Shown one piece after another: positions 46,151 through 59,700 of a stretch of DNA of 64,000 nt. The notes under the pieces were generated by a model. That model did not search any database, was not told where the DNA came from, and worked only from the letters and a program-made list of their open reading frames with translations. How positions within the stretch are numbered: the stretch's first letter is position 1; each line of letters starts with the position of its first letter. The stretch is from Scolanthus callimorphus (lineage: Eukaryota; Cnidaria; Anthozoa; Actiniaria; Edwardsiidae): NCBI GenBank assembly GCA_033964015.1, contig CM066919.1, positions 1,178,001-1,242,000 on the forward strand. Reading direction: 5' to 3'. The position numbers and the translations under genes were made by a program.

Positions 46151-46860
46151 TGTTCTTGTAAACAGCTCGAGGTCAGGTGTTCGTTGCGCGAATTCTCACA
46201 GACTGATTTTTATTAAGTATTGAGAGAAGTGAAGCAGAAAATGCAAATGACAGACATCTTTTTAACGAGAGCCGAAGCCATGTCTTTGTAGGATTTTTTT
46301 TTCTAGCTTGAATCTTTGCAAGATATGTTTTTGGAAAGATTGGCCTTGCACGAATTTTGTTTTGGGGAATTGCCACCCCTCTCCCCCAATTTCTAATGGT
46401 CCACCCATAACCTTTTTGCAAGGACCATAACTGTAATTACACGGCCCGTGGAGAAGGGAGGGGCTTTTCTAGAATTGACGAACTTGTTCTAGAATACAGT
46501 CCCCCGCTGTGGTATATTCTCTATTATATACCCCCATACTTCAATGTGTGCTCCACGGGCCTTGATTACGAGTCAACCTTTCTACAAGGAAGATACTATA
46601 CCCTCCCCCCTCTTTTACAACAGTGTAACTGCACATGGCTGCACTTTTCTAGAATTGTCATAATACATGTTCTAGAATTCAGCACACCACGTTTGTGATA
46701 CATTCGTTTAATTATATGTGCTCCCGTGCTTCAAAGTATGCCTGCTGGCCTTGAGCCATACATTACTAGCTTTCTTGGCTATAGCCTTGACAGACACATG
46801 AGTAGTAAAATATGAAAACTTCGAATATGCAAAACTCTTGCCTCAGTCTACTCTGCTGAA
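46151..46860. other. Spacer with gcccgtggag inverted words
   Basis: ggcccgtggagaagggaggg near 46443 is mirrored by gtgctccacgggcc near 46549. No gene. Confidence 0.45.
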
Positions 46861-47103
46861 CTTTAAAGAGCCTGTGTCAGCCACTCCTTTGTTATTGTTT
46901 TCGCTCGATATTAGAAGACGAATTACGTGTAGAAACCACTAAATAAACATCTAAAAACAAAGTTTCAGATTTGATTTACCAAATTCAATCGAGAAAATTG
47001 CTCTATATTCTCTATATAGAGCTCTATATTGGAAATGGATGTTTTCCCCGACTTGGTATTTTGCTGTGCTGTCAACATGGCGACTGACACAGGCTCTTTA
47101 AAG
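46861..47103. mobile_element. MITE with ctttaaagagcctgtgtca ends
   Basis: Perfect 19-bp inverted ends, 243 bp, no coding content. Confidence 0.88.
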
Positions 47104-47544
47104 GGAGCCTGTCATGATACGCGCATGCTCCGGGAGCGTTCACTGAATTGTAAAGCTAGAAAGCATGGTCGGATGAGATGCGCAGAACAGCTGCGCAGTT
47201 GCGTGGCAGACTTCCTCTAAAGACACTTTAATAGGTAGGTTTTTAAAAAGTCAGGCCAGAACTTTAAAGTACAAAAATGTCTTATTCGCGTGATAAAGTC
47301 TATTTTGCTAAACTCGCGATGACCTGAAAATTAACAAAGACTGGATGCTGAACAAACAGAAATCTTGAAATATTTTTTCTGTGAACAAACATAATTTTTG
47401 TACGCACTTATGCTGTCGAAAATGTCGATTTTTATTTGAAATATTTTAATTGTTAAATAACAATTTACACTCAATATTGAACTATGAGTGATTTATTGTA
47501 TCAGCTACTTAAAGCAAAAATTAAACTTCTTTTGTGAAAGAAAA
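47104..47544. other. Gene 2 distal upstream region
   Basis: Nothing recognised. Confidence 0.4.
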
Positions 47545-47629
47545 GAACATCTTCAAAGATGATCAAATATTGGTAACCGATTGTCGCAGGCCCACGCAAT
47601 ACTATTCGTGACGGCTTGAATGATATTAA
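47545..47629 (+). promoter_or_regulatory. Gene 2 promoter: conserved palindrome plus atattaa box
   Basis: gaacatcttcaaagatgatc at 47545 corresponds to the gene 1 palindrome, and atattaa at 47623-47629 lies 65 bp before the ATG. The rest of the two upstream regions is not obviously alike, so these words appear selectively kept. Confidence 0.6.
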
Positions 47630-47687
47630 GAGCTTGGTTAATTCAATCCTCTTACTCTACGCCGGAGCTCAACCAAGCGACGTCAAC

Positions 47688-47748
47688 ATGAGGACGCTCT
47701 TGATCATCTTACTAACGCTATTCGCCTCGGCGATAGCTTCTATTGAAG
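47688..47748 (+). CDS. Gene 2 exon 1: signal peptide
   Basis: ATG at 47688, 61 nt, phase 1 donor gtatgt. Confidence 0.87.
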
Positions 47749-50700
47749 GTATGTAGAGGAAAATGGCCTTTCAAAATAATATAACATTACCTAATAAAAT
47801 GTTATTTGTTGTTGTATTAGTGTTAACAATCAGCCACACAAGATAGAAATATTATGATTGAATTGCTATTTTAGTGTGTCAGAGAGAATCAAACTCCCGG
47901 TTACATAAGAAAAAGTAGCTCGTTAACTGATGCAGAAGTCCAGGAGTTTCCCAGGAGCGAGGAGTATCTACCTCGTGAGGATTATCAGCCATCATGCGGT
48001 GGAAATTGTGCTATTTTTAGCGCCCCTTTCTCTAGGAGCGTACCCTTCAATACGCCAAGTGCAGAAATGAATGAATTTTCTTTATCGAGGATATAACGTA
48101 GCTTCTGAAAGGGTGGCGAAGATGTGGGTTAAAAAAGATTTTCATCACTTCTAATCCTGACGAATGAATGAATAAAATTGAGTAAATTCTTCTTGGACGA
48201 CGTTCACTTTCCATTTGTGATTCTCTAAAACATTTTTTACTTAATTAACGGGTTGAGTGTAAAAATAAAGAATGCTTAGGTCCAGCGCAAATGTCGAAAT
48301 CTTCTGTCGAACCTTTCCTTTTTCAAAGCATGCCGATTCATTAGACTTTTTTAATTAAAAAAACTTCCTACTTTTGGATTGGGACGGCATGACTCTGGTA
48401 CGGCGTTTGACGTAGGCCTAAGTAAACCAGGCAGCAGGCAAGCCTGCTAGTCAGTTCGAATCAAGAAAATGAGCAAGAAGCGAGTAAAGAAACATCACTG
48501 ATACTATTTGTTCTTTCTATAATTTGTTTGCTAGAAAACCGCGGCATAGAGGAAGAAGAAGATCTGTTTGAAGGTGACATCATGTTGACGGAAGAGCAGA
48601 AGAATGCGCTCGAGTCGAGAGCGGCTCTTCACACAAGAAAATGGCCCGGCGGTGAAGTAGTGTACGAGCTGAACTCGGACATATGTAAGTGACCATCCTT
48701 TGTATAGAGTTTGTGATAATGCTTGGCTGTTTCTCGTGAAATTTCTCTTCAAAAGAAAGGAATCTTAGCTCATCATCTACAAGCAAGCGGTCACTGCCTA
48801 GAAACCCGCGTAGAAAAGGGAAACCGTCTTATATTTAACACTAAGTTAAATTATCGACTAATTGTCACCGATACGAAGTCTGAGGAGACTTATCGTTTTT
48901 AGTATAATTGCTCAAGAGATTCATAAGGTTTGTAGACAAAAGAACTTATGTTTTTGTTTGATTTTTGATAAAGGCTCGAGCGCCCACTCCCAATCCTTTC
49001 AATGCTATGAAGTCACCTGAGAAAACAAACCTCTTGACAAATCAGCGCGCGTAAATGCTTATAATAGTCCGGGAGCCAAACCCCCCAGAAGGCCTTATTT
49101 AATGAGTTGGTTCAACCCACCGAACTGAAAAGGTTTGATGGTTGATTCTTATGCAGGAAGACCTGCTCTTTAAGGCCAGGTACTATGTAGTCCAAAATTG
49201 TGGTCCCACTCTCGAGTTATTAAGGGGTGTTTTACCAAATATGGTATTTAACACGGAAGCGAGGCTCAAAAGGCATTTTTAATATAACTTCTCCGTATTA
49301 AAACATAACAGCAACAAATTTGGTATAACGGTAGACCTCTATCAGGTCTATCATTAAATATCATCAAAAAATTAAATTTGATCACGTGACCAGTCACGTG
49401 ACCATCATCTTTCACAAAAATACCGTTTTTTTACTGAATTGACCGCCTTTCAAACCCCCAAAATAAAACCCAGTTACATGTAGAGCTCTTATAATGGCAG
49501 CAAATGCTGCTCTAGACTTTGCTCATCAGTTATGTGGCGGAAAATTTGTCATGGCGCACGGTGTTTCACAGAGGAATTGCGTTTATTCAAGTCCAAACCT
49601 TTCATAAGGCAGCAGCATGGAAACGAGGCTGGAAGGCTATCAACTTCTTCATCCTTGTTTAATTAGTCAAAAACAGCATGGGAAGTAGAGATATGCTGGA
49701 AAAGACCACGGAAGGGACTGATTGTCACCTTGTTGCAATAATTTGATCACTCCATCAGTCACGTGATCCTTGTATGCGTACACGAACTCTGCATTAAAGA
49801 AAAACGCTGCAGTAGTTTATTCTATTAAATGTATTAAAAACTTTTTTCTTCGAAATTACTTGACAATGTGATTGTTCTAAAACCAAACGATTTTAATCAC
49901 TCTGACAATATAGTCTGAACAGTTGAAATAATTTATCCTTCGGTCCTCCTTTGGTTGCATAATTTAGAGGGCCTTGCACTAGCAAACTCGTAGCCAGGCC
50001 TTATCTATGTCCGCCATTTTTGTTTTGGATTGTACATCGTCCCGTTCGCAGGATGGAGAAAACGAGTATTTCTGCTACCGTTTCCGAGGCTATTTGGTAT
50101 TAGACAGTCAATCAGCAGTGTATTAAAGGAGCAGTGTCGCGATTTTAGGGCTTACTTAGGTAGCTTAAATGTAGCCAAATTCAAAAGAAATGAGCAAAAG
50201 TATCATCTAGGTTTGTTAAATAACCTTTTAACTTCTGGCTAAGCACAAATTTGGAGTATTTTCGTGTGTTATCGAGCGGATGGAATTGGATTTCGAAATG
50301 ATATTTTTGATTTCTGAACAGGCTGAACAGGCCAAAACTTGGAAATTTGATAGCGAAAGCTATAAAATCTAACGTAAGCATGCCAATACAATGCAATTTT
50401 CAGTTCCTTTTTCTTTATAACACTAAACAACAGTATAATATGGGATTCTGAGTTGTTGATGTAGCCCACTGGTCTTATTTTATAACATTTTGCTGAAAAA
50501 ACCGTGACATAGCCCCTTTAAAATCATGGAAATTTCTTGATGGGTATTTATGGGTAAAAAATTTATTTGAGTCACACCCTTTTAGGATCTTACAGATCTA
50601 AATTTGCAAAAATTTGCATCATATCCCAGAGACCTATGAGTGGAAAAACATTTGGGGGAGGGTGGTGGGCGGGGTACTACACTAATGTTTGGGTAGGGGT

Positions 50701-53700
50701 GTGCCGCCAAAGTCTCCAAAACCTGACCGTATCCGAGACCAAAAAAAACATCTCTAACACAGACCTAAATTTAGTCAAAAGGATGGTCCAGTTGGTAGTG
50801 ATCAAAGCAGAATTTTTTTAAATCAACTAAAGGTTTGTCACCAAATGCGGTCATACTGAAATACTCCCCTATTTTTGGCCCGGTGGTGCTCGTCGGAAAC
50901 TTTCGATGTTACCCAACAAGTGTGATATTGATAAAGCTATTGTTGCTTGGTTTGCTAGAACGGACCCCCTAAGAGGTACCTATTCTGGAAAAAAAAAGTC
51001 GAATTTACCCCCTAAAATGTACCAGAGGCCTGATTGTAACTCCTAACAGGTACGACGAGCATCCCCGCGCCCAAAATAGGTTGCTTTTTGGAAGACCACT
51101 CGATAAATTCCCCTGCTCGTGTACGTCGGAACGGTTGAGTTCTAGTCGACAGTATCACAGTAAGTCAGGTGATTCTAAAACATTTTTCAGAAAAAGTCGA
51201 CACAACATAGAGAATATAGTTTTATACAATATTTCGGCTGGCCAAACCAGCCTTCTTCAGGTATGGTGAATACAAATTGGCATGTTATCACTATATATAC
51301 TATCTGAAATATGAAGCTTATGACGTCACACAGATAAACTAGATTAAAATATGTACAATAATATATTAATAATAATGAAAATACTAATTAGGTCTCATCT
51401 CGTTTGTTGAGACCATCAGGTTCTAAAGTTTTGGCACGTATTATCAAATTTGCTTCTCTTGCTTTTCGGACAGAATCACGACTGGAAAGTATTTTTTCAA
51501 GAGGTATAAGTTGCATATCGGAAGCACAGTGATTAGGTGAGTGAAGAAAATGTTCTGAGACGTTGAGACGTGATTCAGGGTTATCTACTGGGCAGCGGTC
51601 AACTTAGAGCTCGCTTTAACGATCACCAAATTGCACTTGATTGGTGCGAAATATTAGGTCATGGCTAAAAGGGATGACTCAGAAAGACCTGATTAATAAT
51701 TCATAGGCTTCACGGTAGAACGAAGCTACATATGCCATGTTATGCAATGTAGCTTCGTTCTATTGTTTCTCCTATGAATTATTAATCAGGTCCTTCTGAG
51801 TTATCCCTTTTAGCCATGACCGAAATATTAAAGCTCAAATAGTTGGTGGCCCACCCCAAATGCATGGCTCAATTTTGTTTGGCCTACCCCTTTTTGTTTG
51901 GCCCACCCCCACTTTTTTCCGGCCCACCCCCCGTTACTTTATGACCAGTCCCTTACGCGGTGAGCCGATGCGTGGGGCAATTATGTTGATACTTACATTT
52001 GTATCCTGTCCGAAATCAAAAAGAAATATTTAATTCTTATAAAAAGCATGACCTTCCTTAATAAAAACACATTCAATGAGCTATAAAAACCTTAATTTTT
52101 TAAACTACCAAACTCTGCCATGTTAATTCACTACACTGAATTTTACATAAATTATAGCCCTGTTGGAAATCCTAAAATCTTCTGAATTGGGCTTGTATTC
52201 AAACTTCGATTACACGGAGGCAATCACTACATATCCAGGTACCTTAGAGCATATATTGCAAAAAATGAGGGTGAGAGTAAAAATAGGCGTGGCCTGATTG
52301 TCACGTGATTCTAACTCCGATCTCCCCAACTTTTGTATTGACATGTATTTCAGTCTATGGGTAGTAGGAAGTTAGGCCACTGGTACCATTTAGAGACCGA
52401 TCTTTATTTATCGCCTGGGGGAAGGGGGAGTCTTGGGCAATATGCGTTCAAAATGAAGTGATCCCCCTCCATAGCTACTATGGTTTACGTGAACCCCCCT
52501 CTCCCATTTTAGTGGAAAACGTTTTGGCTGTTCTCCTGTGTACGAACCTGAAACAACTCACAAATTAGTAGAACGAATCATGATGAAAGGAACCCCCCGA
52601 CGTTTTGCATTGTTCTGTGGCGCGCCAAGTGCCCCCATATTTTAACAAACACATTTCATCAAGCAGAGAAAAATTTGATGAGCATTTCATTTTTTTGGAG
52701 AGTAAACAAAGGCTGTAAATTCTTTATGCGCACAAAGCGCGCCGAAAAAAATCTTATTATTCATGTGCGTAAAATGCGGCCCGTCGAATTTGTATACTTG
52801 TAACGTCGAACTCACGCTGACCTAAGCTGCCAGTTCTTTCAAACATAGTAGCAACTGCCCGCCAGGCTTTTTAAGTGGGAGATTATACTTGCGAGTTATT
52901 GGCTTCGTTGCGCGTGCCTTCTTTATGCGAACATTTTTTAATGCACATATAACTTGCTGGAATCGCTCCCCACTTAAAGTTCTTGTGATCCCCCCTTTCG
53001 CTTACCCCAAATGAAGTGATCTCCCCCAAAATCCTCAGCCCTCAGGCCAAAAATATTGACCGGTCCCTTAGGGGGTAAAATTCAAAGACAAAAACGTTTT
53101 TTCCAGATAGGTACCTGTTATGTTCTAGCTAAGCAAGTAAATCACACTTGTTGGTAGCCTGAATTTCAGACATATTTTCCCTCGTATAAAAGGGAGGATA
53201 ATGATGGACAGAACTGTGTTCCAGTGTCTATTAGATAAAATGGACACACTCTAGTGGGGGCAAACCCCAGAAAAAGGGAAATCAAAGAAGAAGAAGAAAT
53301 TACGTCTTGTTGGTACCTTTTAGAGTGAAAATCAACTAAGCGACGCCATGTTTGGTACCTTTTAGAGGTGAAAATCAACTAAGCGACGCCATGTTTGGTA
53401 CCTTTTAGCGGTAAAACCGAACGTTCACGACGAGCACCCCCGCCCCAAAGTGGATTCCCCCAAGGTGAAATCGCGGCGACCTTTTCTCAAAAGCAACGTT
53501 TTCCTGAATGCCCATGAACAAGTTTAGATGCGATCGGTTCGATCGGTGTGACTCGTTGGTACATCTTCGGGACACATTTGTTTTTTAAAACTAAGTTTAG
53601 GCAGCTTTTGGGCAACTTTACGAGAAAAACAGCACCTCCAACTCTCCTTCCCGATTGATATTTTTGGGTCGAGATACGAGGTTGAATGAAAGGGATCAAA

Positions 53701-56700
53701 AGTCATAAATCTAAGTAAGAAATACAGACTTTGTCGAACCAACGAAAGGTAAACGTTGCAAGAAAAGGACTTGTGTGGCGTCACCAGTCACGTGATCGAT
53801 CACGTGATCAGCTAAGAATATAAAATTAGTTCAAAGCAACAATTGCTGTCATTATACGAGCTCTACAGTTATTTACGCTTTTTAGGGATTTGAAAAGCCG
53901 GTCGGTTTGGTAGAAAGACGTCTTTTTTTGTCAAAGATGATGGTCACGTGACAGGTCACGTGATCATATTTCATATTTTGATAGGATCAAGTCAAAGCTC
54001 TTATAAAGACCTGTCATTGTACCAGGTTTGGTGCTGCTATGACTTTATACGGAGAAGTTATAAAGGCCTATAGCCTTCCAGCCTCGTTTCCATGCTGCTG
54101 CTTTTATGAAAGTTTGGACTTGAATAAACGCAATTCCTCTGTGAAACGCCGTGCGCCATGACAAATTTTCCGCCACATAACTGCTGAGCAAAGTCTAGAG
54201 CATCATTTGCTGCCATTATAAGAGCTCTTCATGTAACTGGGTTTTATTTTGGGGGTTTGAAAGGCGGTCAATTCAGTAAAAAAACGGTATTTTTGTGAAA
54301 GATGATGGTCACGTGACTGGTCACGTGATCAAATTTAATTTTTTGATGATATTTAATGATAGACCTGATAGAGGTCTACCGTTATACCAAATTTGGTGCT
54401 GTTATGTTTTAATACGGAGAAGTTATATTAAAAATGCCTTTTGAGCCTCGCTTACGTGTTAAATACCATATTTGGTAATACACCCCTTAATAACTCGAGA
54501 GTGGGACCACAATTTTGGACTACATAGTACCTGGCCTTAAAGAGCAGGTCTTCCTGCATAAGAATCAACCATCAAACCTTTTCAGTTCGGTGGGTTGAAC
54601 GAAACGATATTTTCAGAGGTCTGGCTCCCGGACTAATCACTTGAGTAGAAATAGCCCGGGGCTAATTAGGGACATTTGAGGGGTAATACTAATTACGAGG
54701 AGGAATAAATTATTTCTTGTATTTGAATTAATGAGGTTAGATCGATAATTCTGTTGTTCTCCGCCACGTGGAATGAGACCTTTTGCGGGGGAATACTAAT
54801 TATGAGGAGGCATAAATTATTTCTTGTGGTTGAATTGATGAGGTAAAACCGATTCAATTGTTCCCTGCCACGTGGCATGAGGCACGGCCAGTGTGTTGCT
54901 TTGCTCCGCTATTTGTTCGCAGTTTCTCCTGATTTCGCCACATGTTCTAACGATCATTTGGATTAGATGAGATGACGTAATAGCAACTTTATTTCAGTGA
55001 AATCGAAGAACTGTACAAATATAAGTACCAGGATAAAAATATAGCACAACTACAACCAAGGTCAAAATCGTTGTTGGGCACGGACAGTGGATTTTACTTA
55101 AAATGTAAAAATGTGTTTGCTCTTCTTTCTGTACGCACATTTGGATTCGATCAGCTAAAGCTGTCTACGTGCGCTGCGCAATGTTTACTTATTAGGTAGC
55201 ACAATAAAAGAAGTGAAGTATAAAGAACAGGTTTCGTATGACTATGAAAAAGATGCGGTATGCTCAGTGCGCTGTTCCGTCTTCAAGGATTTTGATTGGT
55301 TGATCAGCAGACAGTTAAAGAGAAGGCGAGGTTCCGCACTGTGCTTGGGTGTACCGTGTTCCGCAAAAGTTCCTTATTTGGAAATACCTCTTATCTTATT
55401 TGGAAGGTCTGCAAGTATTTTTCAATAAGTGAAAAAGAACACTAACCATACATACATCGGCACATCAGTCTGGCCAAGACGGAACGCAGTCTATTACCTG
55501 TGCAGTTCGGCAATCATGAACAGCTGTACCGTCATTATTAGGACTCATCAGAATGGCATAGCCGCGTTTTACCTCAGTATACTTCATCCCTCATCGGCAA
55601 AACACTGCAGACGCGACTTAGAAAATAGATATGCTTTAAAACACAGCAAAGACCTATGTGGGATTTATTGATTTCTCGTATTAGCGAAAAAAGCAGGAAA
55701 ATTCAACAAAACTTGCAGACTTTCGAGAAGCATCTCTTGTTCGCTACTTTGTTTCATTTTACTCGGCCCAAGGGCCTGGTGATGAGTCAGGACATCCGCG
55801 CGGTGTCGTAAATAAAAAAACGACGATTCTTTTTATATGTATTTAATATATATTTTGATTTTCTAGCCTCCGAGTCTAAGGCGATGACTGCTATAAATGG
55901 CGCCTTTGCAGAATACGCTGCCAAGACATGCATAAAATTCAGACCCAAAACGTCTAGCGACAGAGCGTACATCTCAATCTTCAAGGGAGGAGGGTAAGGA
56001 ATCGGGAATGAAAACGAACCAGTTCACAAACCAGGTGACAAATGCGGCGACAACACTTGCTCTAACACGCTGCATTTATTTATTACATTAACCTTGTTTT
56101 CTAAATCCATGAGTTTTTTTTATTCAAAATGATTAAAAAAACTGGCTGTTTTATTGAATTCTATTTGTTTTCTAGGTGCTATTCTTACGTAGGAATGACT
56201 GGCTCAAAGCAACAGCTTTCTCTTGCGCCCGGTTGTTGGCACAAGGGTATTGTCATTCACGAACTTGGTAAGTCCCGCACGCTGTTGTTTTGAGGGAATT
56301 CCGACAATTTTCACAAATTGTTTTAGATTTCTCAAAGTCCTTTCAGATGTTTTTTTTTTTCCCGCTGCTTAGGATTATGTTCGCTCGTCGCTTCGCGGCT
56401 CATCCATTCTCGGCTCGATTCGCTCAATTTTTTTTGTCCTTAATCTTGATAACGTGTCGATTTACTCGTACATTTTACTTGGATAACTCTCAGGCTGTAC
56501 AACATGGCGTCCACAACTCCACGTGCAACGTAGCTCTAGTGCGCATGCCTAGGTTCACACAGGCAACCCATCAACACTTAGGGCCCGTTTAGACTTGCAT
56601 TGTTGTCGCGCGAGTCGCGGAGAATTTTTTTGCACGTACGCGTCAAATCAAAATCACTAAAAGTAGATTATGTGCAACTCGGCGAACTGCCGCGATTTTT

Positions 56701-59700
56701 GTCGTGTGATGTCGCGAAGATTTGAAACATGTACGATACTCTTTGCAACTTGATGCGATTTGAAGAGAGGACAGAAATCGCGCAGGATGTGCATCTCGTT
56801 TACTCAAAATAATTGCAACTCGCGCGAGAAAAATCACCGCGATAAATGCAACAAAAATCCGGTCTTTAGAGAGATGGAATGTCTACCGCATTGTATCAGA
56901 TCTAGTACATCACTCGAATATGGCTCGTGTTGTACGTGGACTTTAGAAATCCGTAGCCCCCTCGAAATCACAGAGACTTTCAGCTGCAGTCGAAACCCAT
57001 CCATGGGAAAAGCTGAATGATGGGAAATCCGAACACTTCCCATTCTTCCACCATGGGAAATTTAGCTTTTCCCATGGATGGGTTTCTGCAGAAATTCCCT
57101 GTGGATGTGGACAATAACATGAGATTTATGTAAATTGTAAAGCCAAATACAAAAACACGGCTGCTTAACCAGTAAGCGTAATTATACAAATACAATATTA
57201 TTTGTAATATTATAACTATGTAGTGATCAATGTTGAGAGTTACACTCATGAACACACTTGCACGACTCAATAGCTCACGCCTTGGGATTCTACCACGAAC
57301 AGTCCCGCCCTGATAGAGACCAGCATGTGACAATCAAGTTTGAGAACATCCAAACAGGTAATCGTGGACACAATACAATTTGTAAATAGAGCGGATTTCA
57401 CATGACTGCCAAGACTTGTTATGTAATTGCGATTGCTTTGCGCCATTGGCTAATCATGTTTCTCAGCCAATCAAATTCTGCAGTGAATACAATTGTGTAA
57501 TTACTTATAGTAATTGGTTCGGCTTGCAATTGGCTGAGAAAAAAAGCCATTTTGGAGCAAGTTGTGATTTCTCTCGATTCTGATTGGCCAGTGATTGCTC
57601 AATGCGATTGTTTTCACGACAGTCATGTGAAAACCGCTCTATGGCGATGAGGATGATGAATGATGTAACAGGGTTCCCATGGGTCAACCTGGAAAGTCTT
57701 GGATTTTCGAAATGTCCTTTTCCAGGCCTGCAAACTCGTGGATTTTTTACGAAAACTTATCACAAAGTCATTAAAAGACATTGAAATATTTTCCTGAAGA
57801 AACATTTACAAGATGTTGAGTCTGCAGTATTGTAAAATGAATGAAAAAAAAACCTCAACAAAAATAATCAACGTGGCTAGCTTTAAAACAATGTATACCC
57901 ATGTTGTTCTTATAATGCGCGAAAACCAACATTTTTCATTATGAAAGGTCGTTAAATTTTTTCAGACGTCCTTGAAAGTCCTGGAATTTAGAAAGTCTTA
58001 AAACTTGGGAACAAAAAAATTCGAACCCAGTGTAAAAGATGATCTTGAAAGAGCGGTTTTCATATGACTGTCGTGAGTAATATGCAATTTGTAATTACTC
58101 CTATAGGTTTTATTCAGAATTCGATTGGTGTAATTACTTTGCGATTGGTTTTATTACAGTCATTGAAAACCACTCTAATGATGACAATATTAATATGATG
58201 ATGATAATGAAGGATGATGATGAAGAATGATGATAATAATGATAACAATTTTTGATGATCGATCATCAGAATATAATGGTCATCTGTGTGGTAATCATAC
58301 TTTTTCTACCATTACACAAATAACGACGAGGCAATTATTTTGACAGACGATGCCGAGGCTATTATTATATTAACAGTTAACAAATTTAGTATAATTACTC
58401 AAATGAATAAAGGTGAATAACGCAAATATGACGAACGTCTCGACCAATCAGCACGCGGTATCGCTTAATGATGATTGTGGGTGATGTGATACTTTCAGGA
58501 AAAGAAGGCAATTTCCGCAAGCACTCCACATCCCAAGTGACCACACACAATACTCCATATGATTATAACAGTGTGATGCATTATGGTGGACGAGCATTCA
58601 CCAAGAACGGACAACCCACTATTGTATCCAAGAAACCGGGGGTATGTAACCCACTATTGTATCCAAGATACCGGGGGTATGTAACCCACTATCGTATCCA
58701 AGAAACCGGGGATATGTAACCCTCTATTGTAGCCAAGAAACCGGGGGTATGTAACCTACTATTGTAGCCAAGAAACCGGTGGTATGTATCCCACTATCGT
58801 ATTCAAGAAACCGGGGGTATGTAACCCACTATTGTATCCAAGAAACAGGGGTATGTAACCCACTATTATATCCAAGAAACCGGGGATATGTAGCCCACTA
58901 TTGTATCCAAGAAACCGGGAGTGTGTATTTTTGAGGGGCTTGGCTCAGCTCTCCTGCGTTTCACGTATTTCGAGAACAAATTGAGGCTCCGCCTGTTTGA
59001 ACCAGCTCTGACAAAGAAACTCTAAGGAAGAGTGGCCTTGTGGTACGATGAATACTATAAACTTTGCATCATTGCTTGGCCGCATATCCGATAGGGGGTG
59101 GGTCATAATAGCATATCACCATGTGGGTCACCTCTGGAATGCCCGAAGTAGGGGATGCGGGTTACACACACACGCACCCTCTCCTAAATAATGACCGGTC
59201 CCTAATAGCCTATCATTGTAGGTCACCCTTGGACAAAGACGAGGTCTCAGCGCAATTGACCAAAAACAAGTCAACATGCACTATTCCTGTAAGTCGAAAA
59301 ACATTTTGTCCTATCTTGTTTTATGATAGAAAGAAGGAGTACCCTACCCTAACTGTTACCCAGGTTATCCATAGTTCACTTAATTTTGTAGCATTTTTGT
59401 TTCCAGTGGCCCCTTCTGAATGCCTGTAAAAACATTTTCAATATATTTCCTATTTCGTGTGTGCATTTTTGCTTATACCTATGTACACATACTTATTATC
59501 CATTTTAAAGCACTAGCAAATCCTGCGAGCAAAAAACCGGACCAAATTTCACTCCACTTAGTTCAATTACCATTATTATAAGGTGCTAACACATTTCTGA
59601 ATCTGAATCCTGTTCTGCTTCCAAAAACATTTCCATCACCAAGGTTACGGTCCCGATAGACTCTGCCATGAACTTAGAGCATGCGCAAAGGGTGTCACGA

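Larger units (their letters stand above)
49065..54635. mobile_element. 5.6-kb element with about 575-bp terminal inverted repeats
   Basis: tagtccgggagcca at 49065 is mirrored at 54622-54635. From about 49110 to 49641 the left arm is nearly the reverse complement of 54061-54605, including gtcacgtgaccagtcacgtgac. The right arm is preceded by a diverged direct copy (about 53800-54060). Inside lie MITEs, a reversed Penelope-like fragment and dispersed repeats but no transposase, so it is a nonautonomous shell or a decayed element. Confidence 0.85.
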
